Of a DNA stretch of 64,000 nt, positions 7,599 through 18,305 are shown in pieces. Source of the stretch: Pseudarthrobacter sp. MM222 (GTDB lineage: Bacteria > Actinomycetota > Actinomycetes > Actinomycetales > Micrococcaceae). Where the stretch lies: positions 124,001 to 188,000 of the forward strand of contig NZ_OX352321.1 in assembly GCF_947090775.1 (NCBI RefSeq), written 5' to 3'. The notes below the pieces were generated by a model. It saw nothing but the letters and a program-made list of their open reading frames with translations, did no database searches and had not been told where the DNA came from. The position numbers and the translations under genes were made by a program. Positions within the stretch are counted from its first letter, which is position 1; the number at the start of each line of letters is the position of its first letter.

Positions 7599-8498
7599 AT
7601 GAGTGATCCAAGCAAACAGCAGGACCAGCCGCGGGACCCCCGCAGCGGCTACTACTCGGGTTCCTTCCCTGAGCAGGTCCAGGAACAGCCGGGTTTGACC
7701 GCGCCCATGGACCCCGCGCCGGATCACGGCGAGGAGAGCTACCGCGGTAGTGAAGCGCTCAAGGGCAAGGCCGCCCTCATCACCGGCGGTGACTCGGGAA
7801 TCGGCAAGGCCGTCGCCATTGCCTTCGCCAGGGAGGGCGCCGACGTCGCCATCTCCTACCTGCCCGAAGAGGAAGAGGACGCCCAGGACACCGCCGAGTG
7901 GATCCGCAAGGCGGGCCGGAGGGCGCTGCTGATCCCCGGCGACGGCAGAAGTGAGGATTTTGCCAGCAAAATAGTGGCGGACACCGTTGCCGAGTTCGGC
8001 CGCCTGGATGTCCTGGTCCTGAACGCGGCGTACCAGAAAAACCGCGACAGCTTCGAGTCCCTGCCCACTGAAGAGTTTGACCGCGTTTTCCGGACCAACC
8101 TGTACTCGCTGATCTGGACGGCCCGAGCGGCGGTCCCGCAACTGAAGGCCGGGGCCTCGATCATCACCACGGCATCCATTCAGGCATTCAACCCTTCTCC
8201 GGAACTTATCGACTACGCGATGACCAAGGCGGCGCAGGTCGCCTTCACCAAGGCCCTGGCGCAGGAACTCGGACCCAAGGGGATCCGCGTGAACGCCGTG
8301 GCGCCGGGTCCCATCTGGACGCCCCTGATCCCGGCGACGGAGTGGCCGGACAAGCTCCCGACCTTCGGCCAGGACACCCCGCTGCAACGCGCCGGCCAGC
8401 CCGCCGAATTGGCGCCGGCCTACGTGCTGCTCGCCTCCGACCACGGCTCCTACATTTCCGGCGCCGTGCTTCCCGTCACCGGTGGAAAGGGCCTCTGA
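7599..8498 (+). CDS. SDR-family oxidoreductase
   Basis: A 299-residue short-chain dehydrogenase of the extended-N-terminus subgroup that includes E. coli YghA and Bacillus general-stress SDRs. Residues 1-45 are a polar lead rich in Pro and Gln. The cofactor motif TGGDSGIGKAVAIAFAREGA is near residue 62, LNAAYQ replaces NNAG near residue 145, and the catalytic Ser...Tyr-x-x-x-Lys appears as SIQAF...YAMTKAA. The C-terminal VTGGKGL is usual for the group. It is followed 82 bp later by an acidic protein gene. Relatives are induced by general stress; substrate is unknown. Confidence 0.88.
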   Translation: MSDPSKQQDQPRDPRSGYYSGSFPEQVQEQPGLTAPMDPAPDHGEESYRGSEALKGKAALITGGDSGIGKAVAIAFAREGADVAISYLPEEEEDAQDTAEWIRKAGRRALLIPGDGRSEDFASKIVADTVAEFGRLDVLVLNAAYQKNRDSFESLPTEEFDRVFRTNLYSLIWTARAAVPQLKAGASIITTASIQAFNPSPELIDYAMTKAAQVAFTKALAQELGPKGIRVNAVAPGPIWTPLIPATEWPDKLPTFGQDTPLQRAGQPAELAPAYVLLASDHGSYISGAVLPVTGGKGL

Positions 8499-8579
8499 GG
8501 CACCCCCCGCACGTGCCCGCTCACCCGGGCACCCATAGAAGTCAGGTTTCACCACGATTCCAACAGCAGGAGGAATGAC

Positions 8580-9095
8580 ATGACTCAGGACAACCAGCAG
8601 GACCCGATCGAAGAAGCCGGTGGCTACGGGACCCCGACGGCCGAGCAGGAAATGCCCCCGGGGGACGCAAAGAAGTTTGCCCAGCCCCGGGAGGAAGAGG
8701 CGTTCGACGCCGCAGGCCTCAGCCAGGACACTCCGGACGGCGAGACCTTCCCGGCCGGAGCGCCGGACCTCAGCCAGTTCGGCGCAGAAGACCAAGACAG
8801 TGCAGGAGAACCCGGAGCCGGACGCTTCGGAGGAACGGAGGAACAAATGAGTTCGGAAAACGCCAGTTCAGGGCCGGGATACGACGCGGACGCACCCGAG
8901 GATTCGGAGGCGGCAGTGCCTTCCTCGGAGGCCGAGATGGATGATGCCAACACCGAGGAGCCCGACGCCGGGAGGCCGTTCTCCTCGGAGCCCGGCCAGG
9001 ATGCCGCAGGTCTGCCCGACGGTTCCGGGACGGACCTGCCGGAGAGCAAGTCGCCGGACAGCGGCGACGACGAGGAACCGTTCGACGCCGGCTAA
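8580..9095 (+). CDS. Highly acidic, disordered hypothetical protein
   Basis: A 171-residue protein composed mainly of Glu, Asp, Gly, Pro, Ser and Ala, with no hydrophobic segment and no recognisable domain. A strong Shine-Dalgarno sequence (AGGAGGA) precedes the ATG, so translation is likely. It follows the SDR gene and precedes a strong bidirectional terminator, making it the last gene of that unit. Composition alone suggests a hydrophilic stress or osmoprotective protein, comparable with the acidic protein at 2593-3075. That is inference. Confidence 0.7.
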   Translation: MTQDNQQDPIEEAGGYGTPTAEQEMPPGDAKKFAQPREEEAFDAAGLSQDTPDGETFPAGAPDLSQFGAEDQDSAGEPGAGRFGGTEEQMSSENASSGPGYDADAPEDSEAAVPSSEAEMDDANTEEPDAGRPFSSEPGQDAAGLPDGSGTDLPESKSPDSGDDEEPFDAG

Positions 9096-9126
9096 CCGCC
9101 GTCCGCCCCGCCGTAAATGACGAAAA

Positions 9127-9164
9127 GCCGGTGTCCTGCCACCTCGCGGTGGCCGGACACCGGC
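9127..9164. terminator. Bidirectional terminator hairpin
   Basis: GCCGGTGTCC (9127-9136) pairs with GGACACCGGC (9155-9164), and GCCACC/GGTGGC continue the stem to a TCGC tetraloop with one internal mismatch. It is flanked by AAAA on the left and TT on the right and lies between convergent genes, so it can serve both strands. Confidence 0.8.
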
Positions 9165-9187
9165 CTTCGTTTGAGAGCTGCGGGCAG

Positions 9188-10543
9188 TTAGCGGCGTTTC
9201 TTCGGTGCGCGCCTGGCGGCGGCGTTGGCCGCGGCCTTTCCGGCCGCTACAGCGGCCAGCTCTTCGGTTTCCGGCTCCGCCACCGTGCCACGGGCCTTCG
9301 CGATGGCCTTCATTCCGTGGTAGATCACCAGGGCCGCCGCAGACCCCAGGGCAATGCCGGTGAACTTCAGGTCGCCGATGGTCCACGTGTAATCCGCAAT
9401 GCCGACAATGAGCGCGACTGCGGCGGTGGTCAGGTTCACCGGGTTGGAGAAGTTCACCTTGTTCTGGACCCAGATCTTCACGCCGAGGACGCCGATCATG
9501 CCGTAGAGCATGGTGGCCGCACCGCCCAGCACGCCCGGCGGGACGGTAGCGATCAGCTCGCCGAACTTCGGTGAGAAGCTCAGCAGCACGGCGAAGATGC
9601 CGGCCACCCAGTAGGCCGCAGTCGAGTAGACCTTCGTCGCCGCCATGACGCCGATGTTCTCCGCGTAGGTGGTCGTGCCCGAGCCCCCGCCCACACCGGC
9701 AAGAACTGTCGCCGCGCCGTCGGCCATCAGCGCCCGACCGGAGACGCCGTCGAGGTTCTGGCCGGTCATGGCCGAAACGGACTTCACGTGGCCGATGTTC
9801 TCGGCGACCAGCACCAGTACCACCGGCACGAACAGGCCGACGACGCCGAGGTGGAACTCGGGCGTCTGGAATGGCGGCAGTCCGATCCAGGCGGCACCGT
9901 CCATCTTGGAGTAGTCCACCTCGCCGCGGATCATCGCCACAAGGTAGCCCACCACGACGCCAACCAGGATGCTGAGCCGGCCCAGGATCCCGCGGAACAC
10001 GACACTGACCAGAATGATGGTCGCCAGCGTGATTAGGGCGGTGATCGGGGCGGCATCGAAGTTGTTCTTCGCCGCGGGCGCCAGGTTGAGACCGATCAGC
10101 GCGACGATGGCACCGGTAACGATCGGCGGCATCAGGCGGTTAATCCAGCCTGCCCCGAACTTCTGCACGACGGCGCCGATGATGGCCAGCCCGACGCCGG
10201 CCAGGACCACTCCGCCGAGTGCTCCCGCGACGCCGTACTGCTGCTGTGAGGCCATGATCGGGGCGATGAACGCAAAGCTCGAGCCGAGGTAGCTGGGCAC
10301 CTGTCCCTTCGTGATCACGAGGAACAGCAAGGTGCCGATGCCGGAGAAGAAGAGCGTGGTGGCCGGCGGCATGCCCGTGATGATGGGAACCAGGAACGTG
10401 GCACCAAACATGGCAACGACGTGCTGCATGCCGACGCCGATGGTCAGGGGCCAGGCGAGCCGCTCATCGGGCTTGACCACCTCGCCCGGGCGGATGGACC
10501 TGCCGTTGCCGTGGAGCTTCCATTTGGTACCGAGCATGCTCAT
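9188..10543 (-). CDS. Uracil/xanthine permease (NCS2 family)
   Basis: A 451-residue nucleobase:cation symporter-2 of the UraA/RutG branch, importing uracil (possibly xanthine) across the membrane with protons. It has the family's hydrophobic 14-segment pattern, an N-terminal WPLTIGVGMQHVVAMFGATF, and AENIGHVKSVSAMTG near residue 260, with the conserved Glu and His region that contacts the base. The substrate-motif region GGSGTTTYAENIG is intact. The C-terminus is a basic tail ending KKRR. AAAGG is eight bases before the ATG. It is divergent from a RutE-like reductase, which suggests pyrimidine salvage or catabolism. UraA and RutG cannot be separated by eye, so I give no symbol. Confidence 0.9.
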   Translation of the reverse strand: MSMLGTKWKLHGNGRSIRPGEVVKPDERLAWPLTIGVGMQHVVAMFGATFLVPIITGMPPATTLFFSGIGTLLFLVITKGQVPSYLGSSFAFIAPIMASQQQYGVAGALGGVVLAGVGLAIIGAVVQKFGAGWINRLMPPIVTGAIVALIGLNLAPAAKNNFDAAPITALITLATIILVSVVFRGILGRLSILVGVVVGYLVAMIRGEVDYSKMDGAAWIGLPPFQTPEFHLGVVGLFVPVVLVLVAENIGHVKSVSAMTGQNLDGVSGRALMADGAATVLAGVGGGSGTTTYAENIGVMAATKVYSTAAYWVAGIFAVLLSFSPKFGELIATVPPGVLGGAATMLYGMIGVLGVKIWVQNKVNFSNPVNLTTAAVALIVGIADYTWTIGDLKFTGIALGSAAALVIYHGMKAIAKARGTVAEPETEELAAVAAGKAAANAAARRAPKKRR

Positions 10544-10755
10544 TGCCTGAGCCTTTCAAAGAATGTGTGGCGGGGCGGGAAGAATTCCTCCGGAGCAACT
10601 TTACCGCGCCGGTGTTACCGGCAGGCTTCGGCTGCGGCGCCGCTGTGCGGGACGTCACGGGGCGCCACGGGAAGCAGACAGTGCCAGTGGAAGTTGCAAC
10701 CATGGACAGCACAAACGTCCGGGCCCCCTCGGGCCGGAAAGCGAAAGGGATGCGA
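10544..10755. promoter_or_regulatory. Divergent promoter region, permease and reductase
   Basis: A 212-bp gap between the divergent permease and reductase genes. It must hold both promoters. No clear operator palindrome or riboswitch-like structure was found. Confidence 0.35.
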
Positions 10756-11361
10756 ATGACGATCGCCCATGACGAAGCAGTAATCGACGCGGCCGCGGTG
10801 GACGCTATTTTTGCGGAGGCCCGCACGGCCAACGCCTTCACCGGCAAAGTCACCGATGAACAGGCACGCGCCATCTATGAACTCACCAAGTTCGGGCCGA
10901 CCGCCTTTAACTCGCAGCCGCTGCGCGTGACCTACGTCCGCTCCGCCGAGGCCCGCGCCACCCTCGTCGGCGCCCTGTCCACCGGGAACCGCGCCAAGAC
11001 GGAATCGGCGCCGCTCGTGGCGATCCTCAGTTACGACACGTCCTGGCAGGAGCAGTGGGACACCTTCCTTCCCGGCTACAACGCCCCTAAAGCCATGTAC
11101 GACGCCGCCCCGGAGCTGGCCGCAGCCACCGGCAACAACAACGCACACCTGCAAGCCGGTTACTTCATCCTCGCCGTGCGCTCCCTTGGGTTCTCAGCCG
11201 GGCCCATGACCGGTGCGGACTTCGCCGCCGTCGACGCCGCTTTCTTCCCCGACGGCAGCCAGAAGAGCTTCCTGGTGGTGAACATCGGCCAGCCCGCGGC
11301 TGACGCGTGGGGTGCTGCGAAGCCGAAATTCGCCTACGACGAGGTCGTCCGCACGGTCTGA
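10756..11361 (+). CDS. rutE: Malonic-semialdehyde reductase, RutE-like nitroreductase
   Basis: A 201-residue flavin-dependent nitroreductase-fold protein. In the Rut pathway RutE reduces malonic semialdehyde, a toxic product of uracil breakdown, to 3-hydroxypropionate. The match is good along the length: FTEARTANAFTGKVTDEQ-like N-terminus, LTKFGPTAFNSQPLRVTYV with FMN-contact residues, LQAGYFILAVRSLGFSAGPM, and VDAAFFPDGSQKSFLVVNIG. AAAGGG six bases upstream supports the ATG at 10756; an in-frame codon 71 residues earlier would overlap the permease start and has no homology. No other rut genes are adjacent. Confidence 0.85.
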   Translation: MTIAHDEAVIDAAAVDAIFAEARTANAFTGKVTDEQARAIYELTKFGPTAFNSQPLRVTYVRSAEARATLVGALSTGNRAKTESAPLVAILSYDTSWQEQWDTFLPGYNAPKAMYDAAPELAAATGNNNAHLQAGYFILAVRSLGFSAGPMTGADFAAVDAAFFPDGSQKSFLVVNIGQPAADAWGAAKPKFAYDEVVRTV

Positions 11362-11385
11362 CGCCCCAGGCACCGCCGCCGCGCT

Positions 11386-11441
11386 GCCGGTCGCGGGGGT
11401 GTCTCCGGCACCAGCCGGTCGCGGAGGTGCCTCCGGCACCA
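11386..11441. repeat. Two adjacent 28-bp repeats, possible terminator
   Basis: GCCGGTCGCGG-R-GGTG-Y-CTCCGGCACCA occurs twice head to tail (11386-11413, 11414-11441) with two differences. Each copy begins GCCGG and ends near CCGGC. Copy 2 contains the perfect inverted pair GGAGG-TG-CCTCC. The array lies just after the reductase stop codon. Confidence 0.6.
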
Positions 11442-11605
11442 TGGGGGACAGGCCGGAGGCACTCGGGACGCAATTCTGCGCCTGAGCGCAAGGCCGCATC
11501 CGGGGCCACTTACAGTTTAGTCCGCCGGCGCCTCCGCGGCACAGGGCCGCGCGTGCCGCCAGTGAGGCGAGGCCGTGGGTGCCGGCGAGTCATAACGTGA
11601 ACCTT

Positions 11606-11628
11606 CCCCCGGGAATTCTTCCCGGGGG
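11606..11628. terminator. Perfect 10-bp hairpin upstream of the diguanylate cyclase
   Basis: CCCCCGGGAA (11606-11615) and TTCCCGGGGG (11619-11628) are exact complements around a TTC loop. The position 71 bp before the cyclase start fits a terminator for upstream transcription or an operator-like site. No T-run follows. Confidence 0.45.
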
Positions 11629-11698
11629 TGCGATACTGGGGTCACGCGAAGCTGCGTCCACAAATTTCGGGCTATAGGTGCGGACTGGGGGCCACAAC

Positions 11699-12865
11699 AT
11701 GATGCTAGACACCGCAACCTTGCGGGTCGCTTTGGCGGTGGTCGACTTAACGCTGCTTCTGCTTTTTTACTTCATCACGTTCCGCCGGACCCGTTCCGCC
11801 TACAGCGGCTGGTGGTGCATGGCCCTGCTCCTGTTCCTGTCCGGCAATGCTGCGTACCTCCTTGACGGCACCATCCATCAGATCTGGGCCAACCCCTTCG
11901 GAAACGTCCTCCTGGTGTCAGGCGCGGCGAGTATCTGGGCCGGGGCCCGTTCGCTGCGGACCACAGTGCCCCAGCCATGGCTTCTCGCGGTGGCCCCCGC
12001 CGTCACCGCCGTGGGCTCGGCGCTGGACCAGCCGGCCACCAACATCTGGGCCGGCGGCCCGTTCTATCTGGCATCGATGAGCGTCCTGATCGGCCTTGCC
12101 TGCCGGGAGCTCTTTCTGCTCGACCACAACTATTCCCGCGTGCACCGGACCCTCGCCGTCGGGTCCGGCATCCTTTCGGTCTTCTACCTGGGCCGGCTGG
12201 TCGCCTTCCTAGCGGATGGACCCGAGGGGCCGGTGTTTCTCTCGGTGTTCGGATCGGTCACGACAACCCTGTTTTCGGCCGTGATTCTGGTGGTCGCGTC
12301 CTTCACCATGGCGGAGCTCAGCAACGAGCAGCTGAATCAGGATCTGCGGGCGAGGGCTACATTCGATGGCCTGACCGGTCTGCTGAACCGGGCCGCGTTC
12401 CTGGAGCTCGCCGAGCACGAGCTGCGCCGCCTCAACCGGGTCCGCACCACCGGTTCCCTGGTCCTCGCGGACCTGGACCACTTCAAGGCCATCAACGACG
12501 AGTTCGGCCATTCGGCCGGCGACACGGCACTCCAGGCTTTCGCGGACGCCTGCAGGGCCACGGTCCGTGCCACAGACCTCGTGGGCCGTTACGGGGGCGA
12601 GGAATTCATCCTGCTGCTCCCCGGGGTCACGCCGGAGGTGGCCAGCGACATCGCCGCGGAGATCAGCCGCCGCCTGGAGGCACGGAAGTCCAGCACGATC
12701 CCGCGCCTCCCCACGGTCAGCTACGGCATCGCGGCCACCAGCCACCACGGGCGGGCGGAACTACCGATGATGGTGGCCGCGGCCGACGCGGCCCTCTACC
12801 AAGCGAAATCGCTTGGCAGGGACCGCTCCGTGCTGGCCAGCCACCTTGAGGAAAAGTCCGCCTGA
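11699..12865 (+). CDS. Membrane-bound diguanylate cyclase (GGDEF)
   Basis: A 388-residue sensor enzyme that makes cyclic di-GMP from two GTP. The N-terminal 215 residues hold about six or seven hydrophobic helices of an integral membrane sensor with no known domain name. A short linker leads to a GGDEF domain with DLDHFKAINDEFGHSAGD and the active-site GRYGGEEF near residue 298. RATD five residues before GGEEF is an intact RxxD inhibitory site, so product feedback is expected. The domain looks catalytically complete. GGGGG upstream favours the ATG at 11699; a GTG seven codons earlier is possible. There is no adjacent phosphodiesterase. Confidence 0.88.
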   Translation: MMLDTATLRVALAVVDLTLLLLFYFITFRRTRSAYSGWWCMALLLFLSGNAAYLLDGTIHQIWANPFGNVLLVSGAASIWAGARSLRTTVPQPWLLAVAPAVTAVGSALDQPATNIWAGGPFYLASMSVLIGLACRELFLLDHNYSRVHRTLAVGSGILSVFYLGRLVAFLADGPEGPVFLSVFGSVTTTLFSAVILVVASFTMAELSNEQLNQDLRARATFDGLTGLLNRAAFLELAEHELRRLNRVRTTGSLVLADLDHFKAINDEFGHSAGDTALQAFADACRATVRATDLVGRYGGEEFILLLPGVTPEVASDIAAEISRRLEARKSSTIPRLPTVSYGIAATSHHGRAELPMMVAAADAALYQAKSLGRDRSVLASHLEEKSA

Positions 12866-12868
12866 CTG

Positions 12869-14530
<1,662 letters not shown>

Positions 14531-14662
14531 GGCTTTAGCATGCCAGACGAGACGGGAGCACAACATGATTTGCGCGGAATCAGGTCCCTGTGACGCAGAA
14601 TTTCCTGATCATCGCAACGGCGCGGCGGTAGGCTGGATTCAGGGACTAAAAAGGGGACTTCC

Positions 14663-15259
14663 ATGACTGACCAGCCGACCTCCGGCAAGGACGACACGCC
14701 GCACGGCGAGCAGCCGCCGCTGGACACTCCACCGTACGGAACCGAGCGCACAGCCCCGGCTTCCGGCTCCAGTTCCGAACCGGGCTACGGCCAAGGACAG
14801 GACCAGTGGCAGAACCAGCCGTACAGCCAGGACAGCCACCTGCACGGAACAAGGCACGGCCAGCCTTACGGCCACGGATCCCCGGAGTTCGGCCAGCCCG
14901 CAAGCCCCTACGGCCCGGCATACGGCCAGCCGGGCCAGCAATATGCGGCGCCCGGCCAGCCCGGCTACAACGCCTACGGGCAGCCGGCGTACTACGGAGT
15001 ACCGGCCGAGCCCAAAGCACTGAGCATCGCCAGCCTCTGCTGCGGGATCGCCGCGCTCGTGGGCTTCGGGTTCTTCCTCCTGCCCCAGATCGCCGCCGTA
15101 ATACTGGGGCACATGGCACTCACGAGGGAACCGGCCGGCCGGGGCATGGCAATAGCGGGCCTGGTGCTCGGTTACGTGGGGGTGGCGCTCACGATCCTGG
15201 TCATCGTGATCTTCGGGATAGTGATCAGCAGCGCCCGCTACACCGGTTACGGGATCTAA
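14663..15259 (+). CDS. DUF4190-type membrane protein with Pro/Gln/Tyr-rich N-terminus
   Basis: A 198-residue protein. Residues 1-115 are disordered and repeat Tyr-Gly-Gln-Pro units (PYGPAYGQPGQQYAAPGQPG). Residues 117-195 carry two membrane helices joined by LPQIAAVILGHMALTR, the hallmark layout of DUF4190. GGGG with AAAAAGGGGACTTCC upstream gives a fair ribosome site, and TAGGCT at 14629 may be its -10 box. Function is unknown; such tails occur on actinobacterial envelope proteins that interact with cell-wall or division machinery, which is only a guess here. Confidence 0.8.
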   Translation: MTDQPTSGKDDTPHGEQPPLDTPPYGTERTAPASGSSSEPGYGQGQDQWQNQPYSQDSHLHGTRHGQPYGHGSPEFGQPASPYGPAYGQPGQQYAAPGQPGYNAYGQPAYYGVPAEPKALSIASLCCGIAALVGFGFFLLPQIAAVILGHMALTREPAGRGMAIAGLVLGYVGVALTILVIVIFGIVISSARYTGYGI

Positions 15260-15287
15260 GTTCCCGCACGACGGCGTACGCCTCACT

Positions 15288-15324
15288 GGGGACGTGGCAG
15301 CGCAATTCAACCGCGCACGTCCCC
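15288..15324. terminator. Hairpin between convergent genes
   Basis: GGGGACGTG (15288-15296) pairs with CACGTCCCC (15316-15324), a 9-bp perfect stem with a 19-nt loop. It lies after the DUF4190 gene and before the stop of the convergent transporter. Confidence 0.55.
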
Positions 15325-15330
15325 TAGCCC

Positions 15331-15381
15331 GCGCACTTCCCCGAGCCCGCCGGGTTAGCGCACTTCCCCGAGCCCGCGGGG

Positions 15382-15384
<3 letters not shown>
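15331..15384. repeat. 27-bp tandem repeat overlapping the transporter stop codon
   Basis: GCGCACTTCCCCGAGCCCGC-S-GGGTTA is repeated head to tail at 15331-15357 and 15358-15384 with one difference. The last three bases of copy 2 are the stop codon of the minus-strand transporter. A partial third unit (GCGCAC) continues into its coding end. Confidence 0.65.
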
Positions 15385-16851
<1,467 letters not shown>

Positions 16852-16972
16852 TTACTTAATGCTCACATTGTGACGCGTGATTGTCACATTCGCGGGCGCC
16901 CGGGGCAAGGACTTGGGGCAGCGCGTCGTGCTGTTCTTGATCCCCGGCGCGACTCATCCGGCGACCCCGTGC

Positions 16973-17038
16973 CGAGTTCGCCGGAGACCTGCGGGGTCGC
17001 CCGAAACTTACGGCGACCCCGCCGCGTTCCGGCGATTT
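16973..17038. repeat. Intergenic palindromic repeat, copy 3 (diverged)
   Basis: Same architecture as the copies at 64-131 and 257-324: outer TCGCCGGA/TCCGGCGA and inner arms GCGGGGTCGCC (16991) and GGCGACCCCGC (ending 17022), around an 8-nt loop. The A-T pair at inner position 4 of the other copies is G-C here, and the imperfect pairs at positions 5 and 6 have become G-C. Confidence 0.55.
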
Positions 17039-17060
17039 CACCGGCGGACGGCTTGGGCGG

Positions 17061-18173
17061 CTACCCGGCGTCGAACATGATGACCTGGCGGACGGCCTTG
17101 CCGTCGGCGAGCTGGTCCATGGCCTCGTTGATGTCGGCCAGGCCGATCCGCTTGGAAATCAGTTCCTCGACCGGCAGCTTCCCCTCTCGCCACAGCTGGG
17201 CGTACTTGGGGATGTCCCGGGACGGCACGGCCGAGCCGAGGTAGCTGCCCACGATCGTCCGTGCCTCCGCGGTGATGGTCAGCGGCGAGATCGCGGCCCG
17301 GGCTTCCGGGGAGGGAAGGCCTGCGGTGATCGTGGTTCCGCCGACGGCGGTGGCGGCGAAGGCCGTCTCGAACGCGCGGGGATTGCCGGCGCATTCGATC
17401 ACATACCGGGCCTTGATGCCGTCCTCGAGGACCTGCTGCGGGGTGTACGCCTCGTGGGCGCCCAGCCGGCGGGCGTGCTCGAGTTTCTCCTCGAAGGTGT
17501 CCACGGCAATGATGCGGGAGACGCCCTGGGAGATGGCCGTGATCAGGGCGGCCATGCCGACGCCGCCTAGGCCCACGATCATGATGCTGTCCTTGGGCTC
17601 CGGGCGGGCCGCGTTGAGGACGGCGCCGCCGCCGGTGAGCACGGCGCAGCCCAGGACGGCGGCGACGTCTGCGGGGATGTCGTCGCCGACCGGAACGGCG
17701 GAGGCCCGGTCCACAACCGCGTGGGTGGCGAACCCGGAGACGCCCAGGTGGTGGTGGACCTTTTCGCCGTCGCGGCTCAGGTGCATGGAACCGTGCAGCA
17801 GCGTCCCGTCATTGTTGCTTTTCGATCCGGCGGTGCAGGGCAGCCGGCCGTCCGCGGCGCAGTTCTCGCACTTTTCGCAGCGGGGCAGGAAGGACATGAC
17901 CACGCGCTGGCCGGGTTCGAGATCGGTGACCTCGGAACCGACTTCCACGACGCGGCCCGCGGCCTCGTGGCCCAACAGCATTGGCACCGGGCGCACCCGG
18001 TTGCCATCGACAACGCTCAAGTCGGAATGGCAGATGCCGGCGGCTTCAAGCCGGACCAGGATCTCGGTGGGTCCGGGGCCATTCAGCTCCAGCTCCGAGA
18101 TGCTGATCGGCTTGGAATCTGCGAACGGGCGCGGCCGGCCGATTTCCTCAAGTACTGCACCAGTGATCTTCAT
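17061..18173 (-). CDS. Zinc-dependent alcohol dehydrogenase
   Basis: A 370-residue medium-chain dehydrogenase. It has both zinc sites: catalytic ligands in AAGICHSDLSVVDG and LLGHEAAG, and the structural four-Cys lobe as CEKCENCAADGRLPC. The Rossmann fold is shown by IMIVGLGGVGMAAL near residue 197, followed by an acidic VDTFEEKLEHA that favours NAD. It resembles class III-like and aryl/alkyl alcohol dehydrogenases of actinobacteria. GAGAGGG is five bases upstream of the ATG. It follows the amidase gene on the same strand at 132 bp. Natural substrate is not evident. Confidence 0.88.
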   Translation of the reverse strand: MKITGAVLEEIGRPRPFADSKPISISELELNGPGPTEILVRLEAAGICHSDLSVVDGNRVRPVPMLLGHEAAGRVVEVGSEVTDLEPGQRVVMSFLPRCEKCENCAADGRLPCTAGSKSNNDGTLLHGSMHLSRDGEKVHHHLGVSGFATHAVVDRASAVPVGDDIPADVAAVLGCAVLTGGGAVLNAARPEPKDSIMIVGLGGVGMAALITAISQGVSRIIAVDTFEEKLEHARRLGAHEAYTPQQVLEDGIKARYVIECAGNPRAFETAFAATAVGGTTITAGLPSPEARAAISPLTITAEARTIVGSYLGSAVPSRDIPKYAQLWREGKLPVEELISKRIGLADINEAMDQLADGKAVRQVIMFDAG

Positions 18174-18305
18174 CGATCCCTCTCATCGCCCGCTTGGTGG
18201 TGGTTGGTCTGAACGATAGCCGTCCCGCCGACCCAGCGTCCATTTGGATGGTGCCCGCAATGCCTGGTCCCCCCAATGCCTCGCCGCCGTCCTGGTCCGC
18301 TGGCC

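Larger units (their letters stand above)
11362..11698. other. Intergenic region with tandem repeat and strong hairpin
   Basis: A 337-bp gene-free stretch. Two adjacent 28-bp repeats lie at 11386-11441 and a perfect 10-bp hairpin at 11606-11628. TATAGG at 11674-11679 could be a -10 box for the following gene. Nothing else is recognisable. Confidence 0.6.

Noticed and set aside
16869..16888. CRP/GlxR binding site (TGTGA...TCACA) upstream of the peptide transporter
   Set aside because: The half sites are separated by 10 bases instead of the usual 6, so it is not a standard site.
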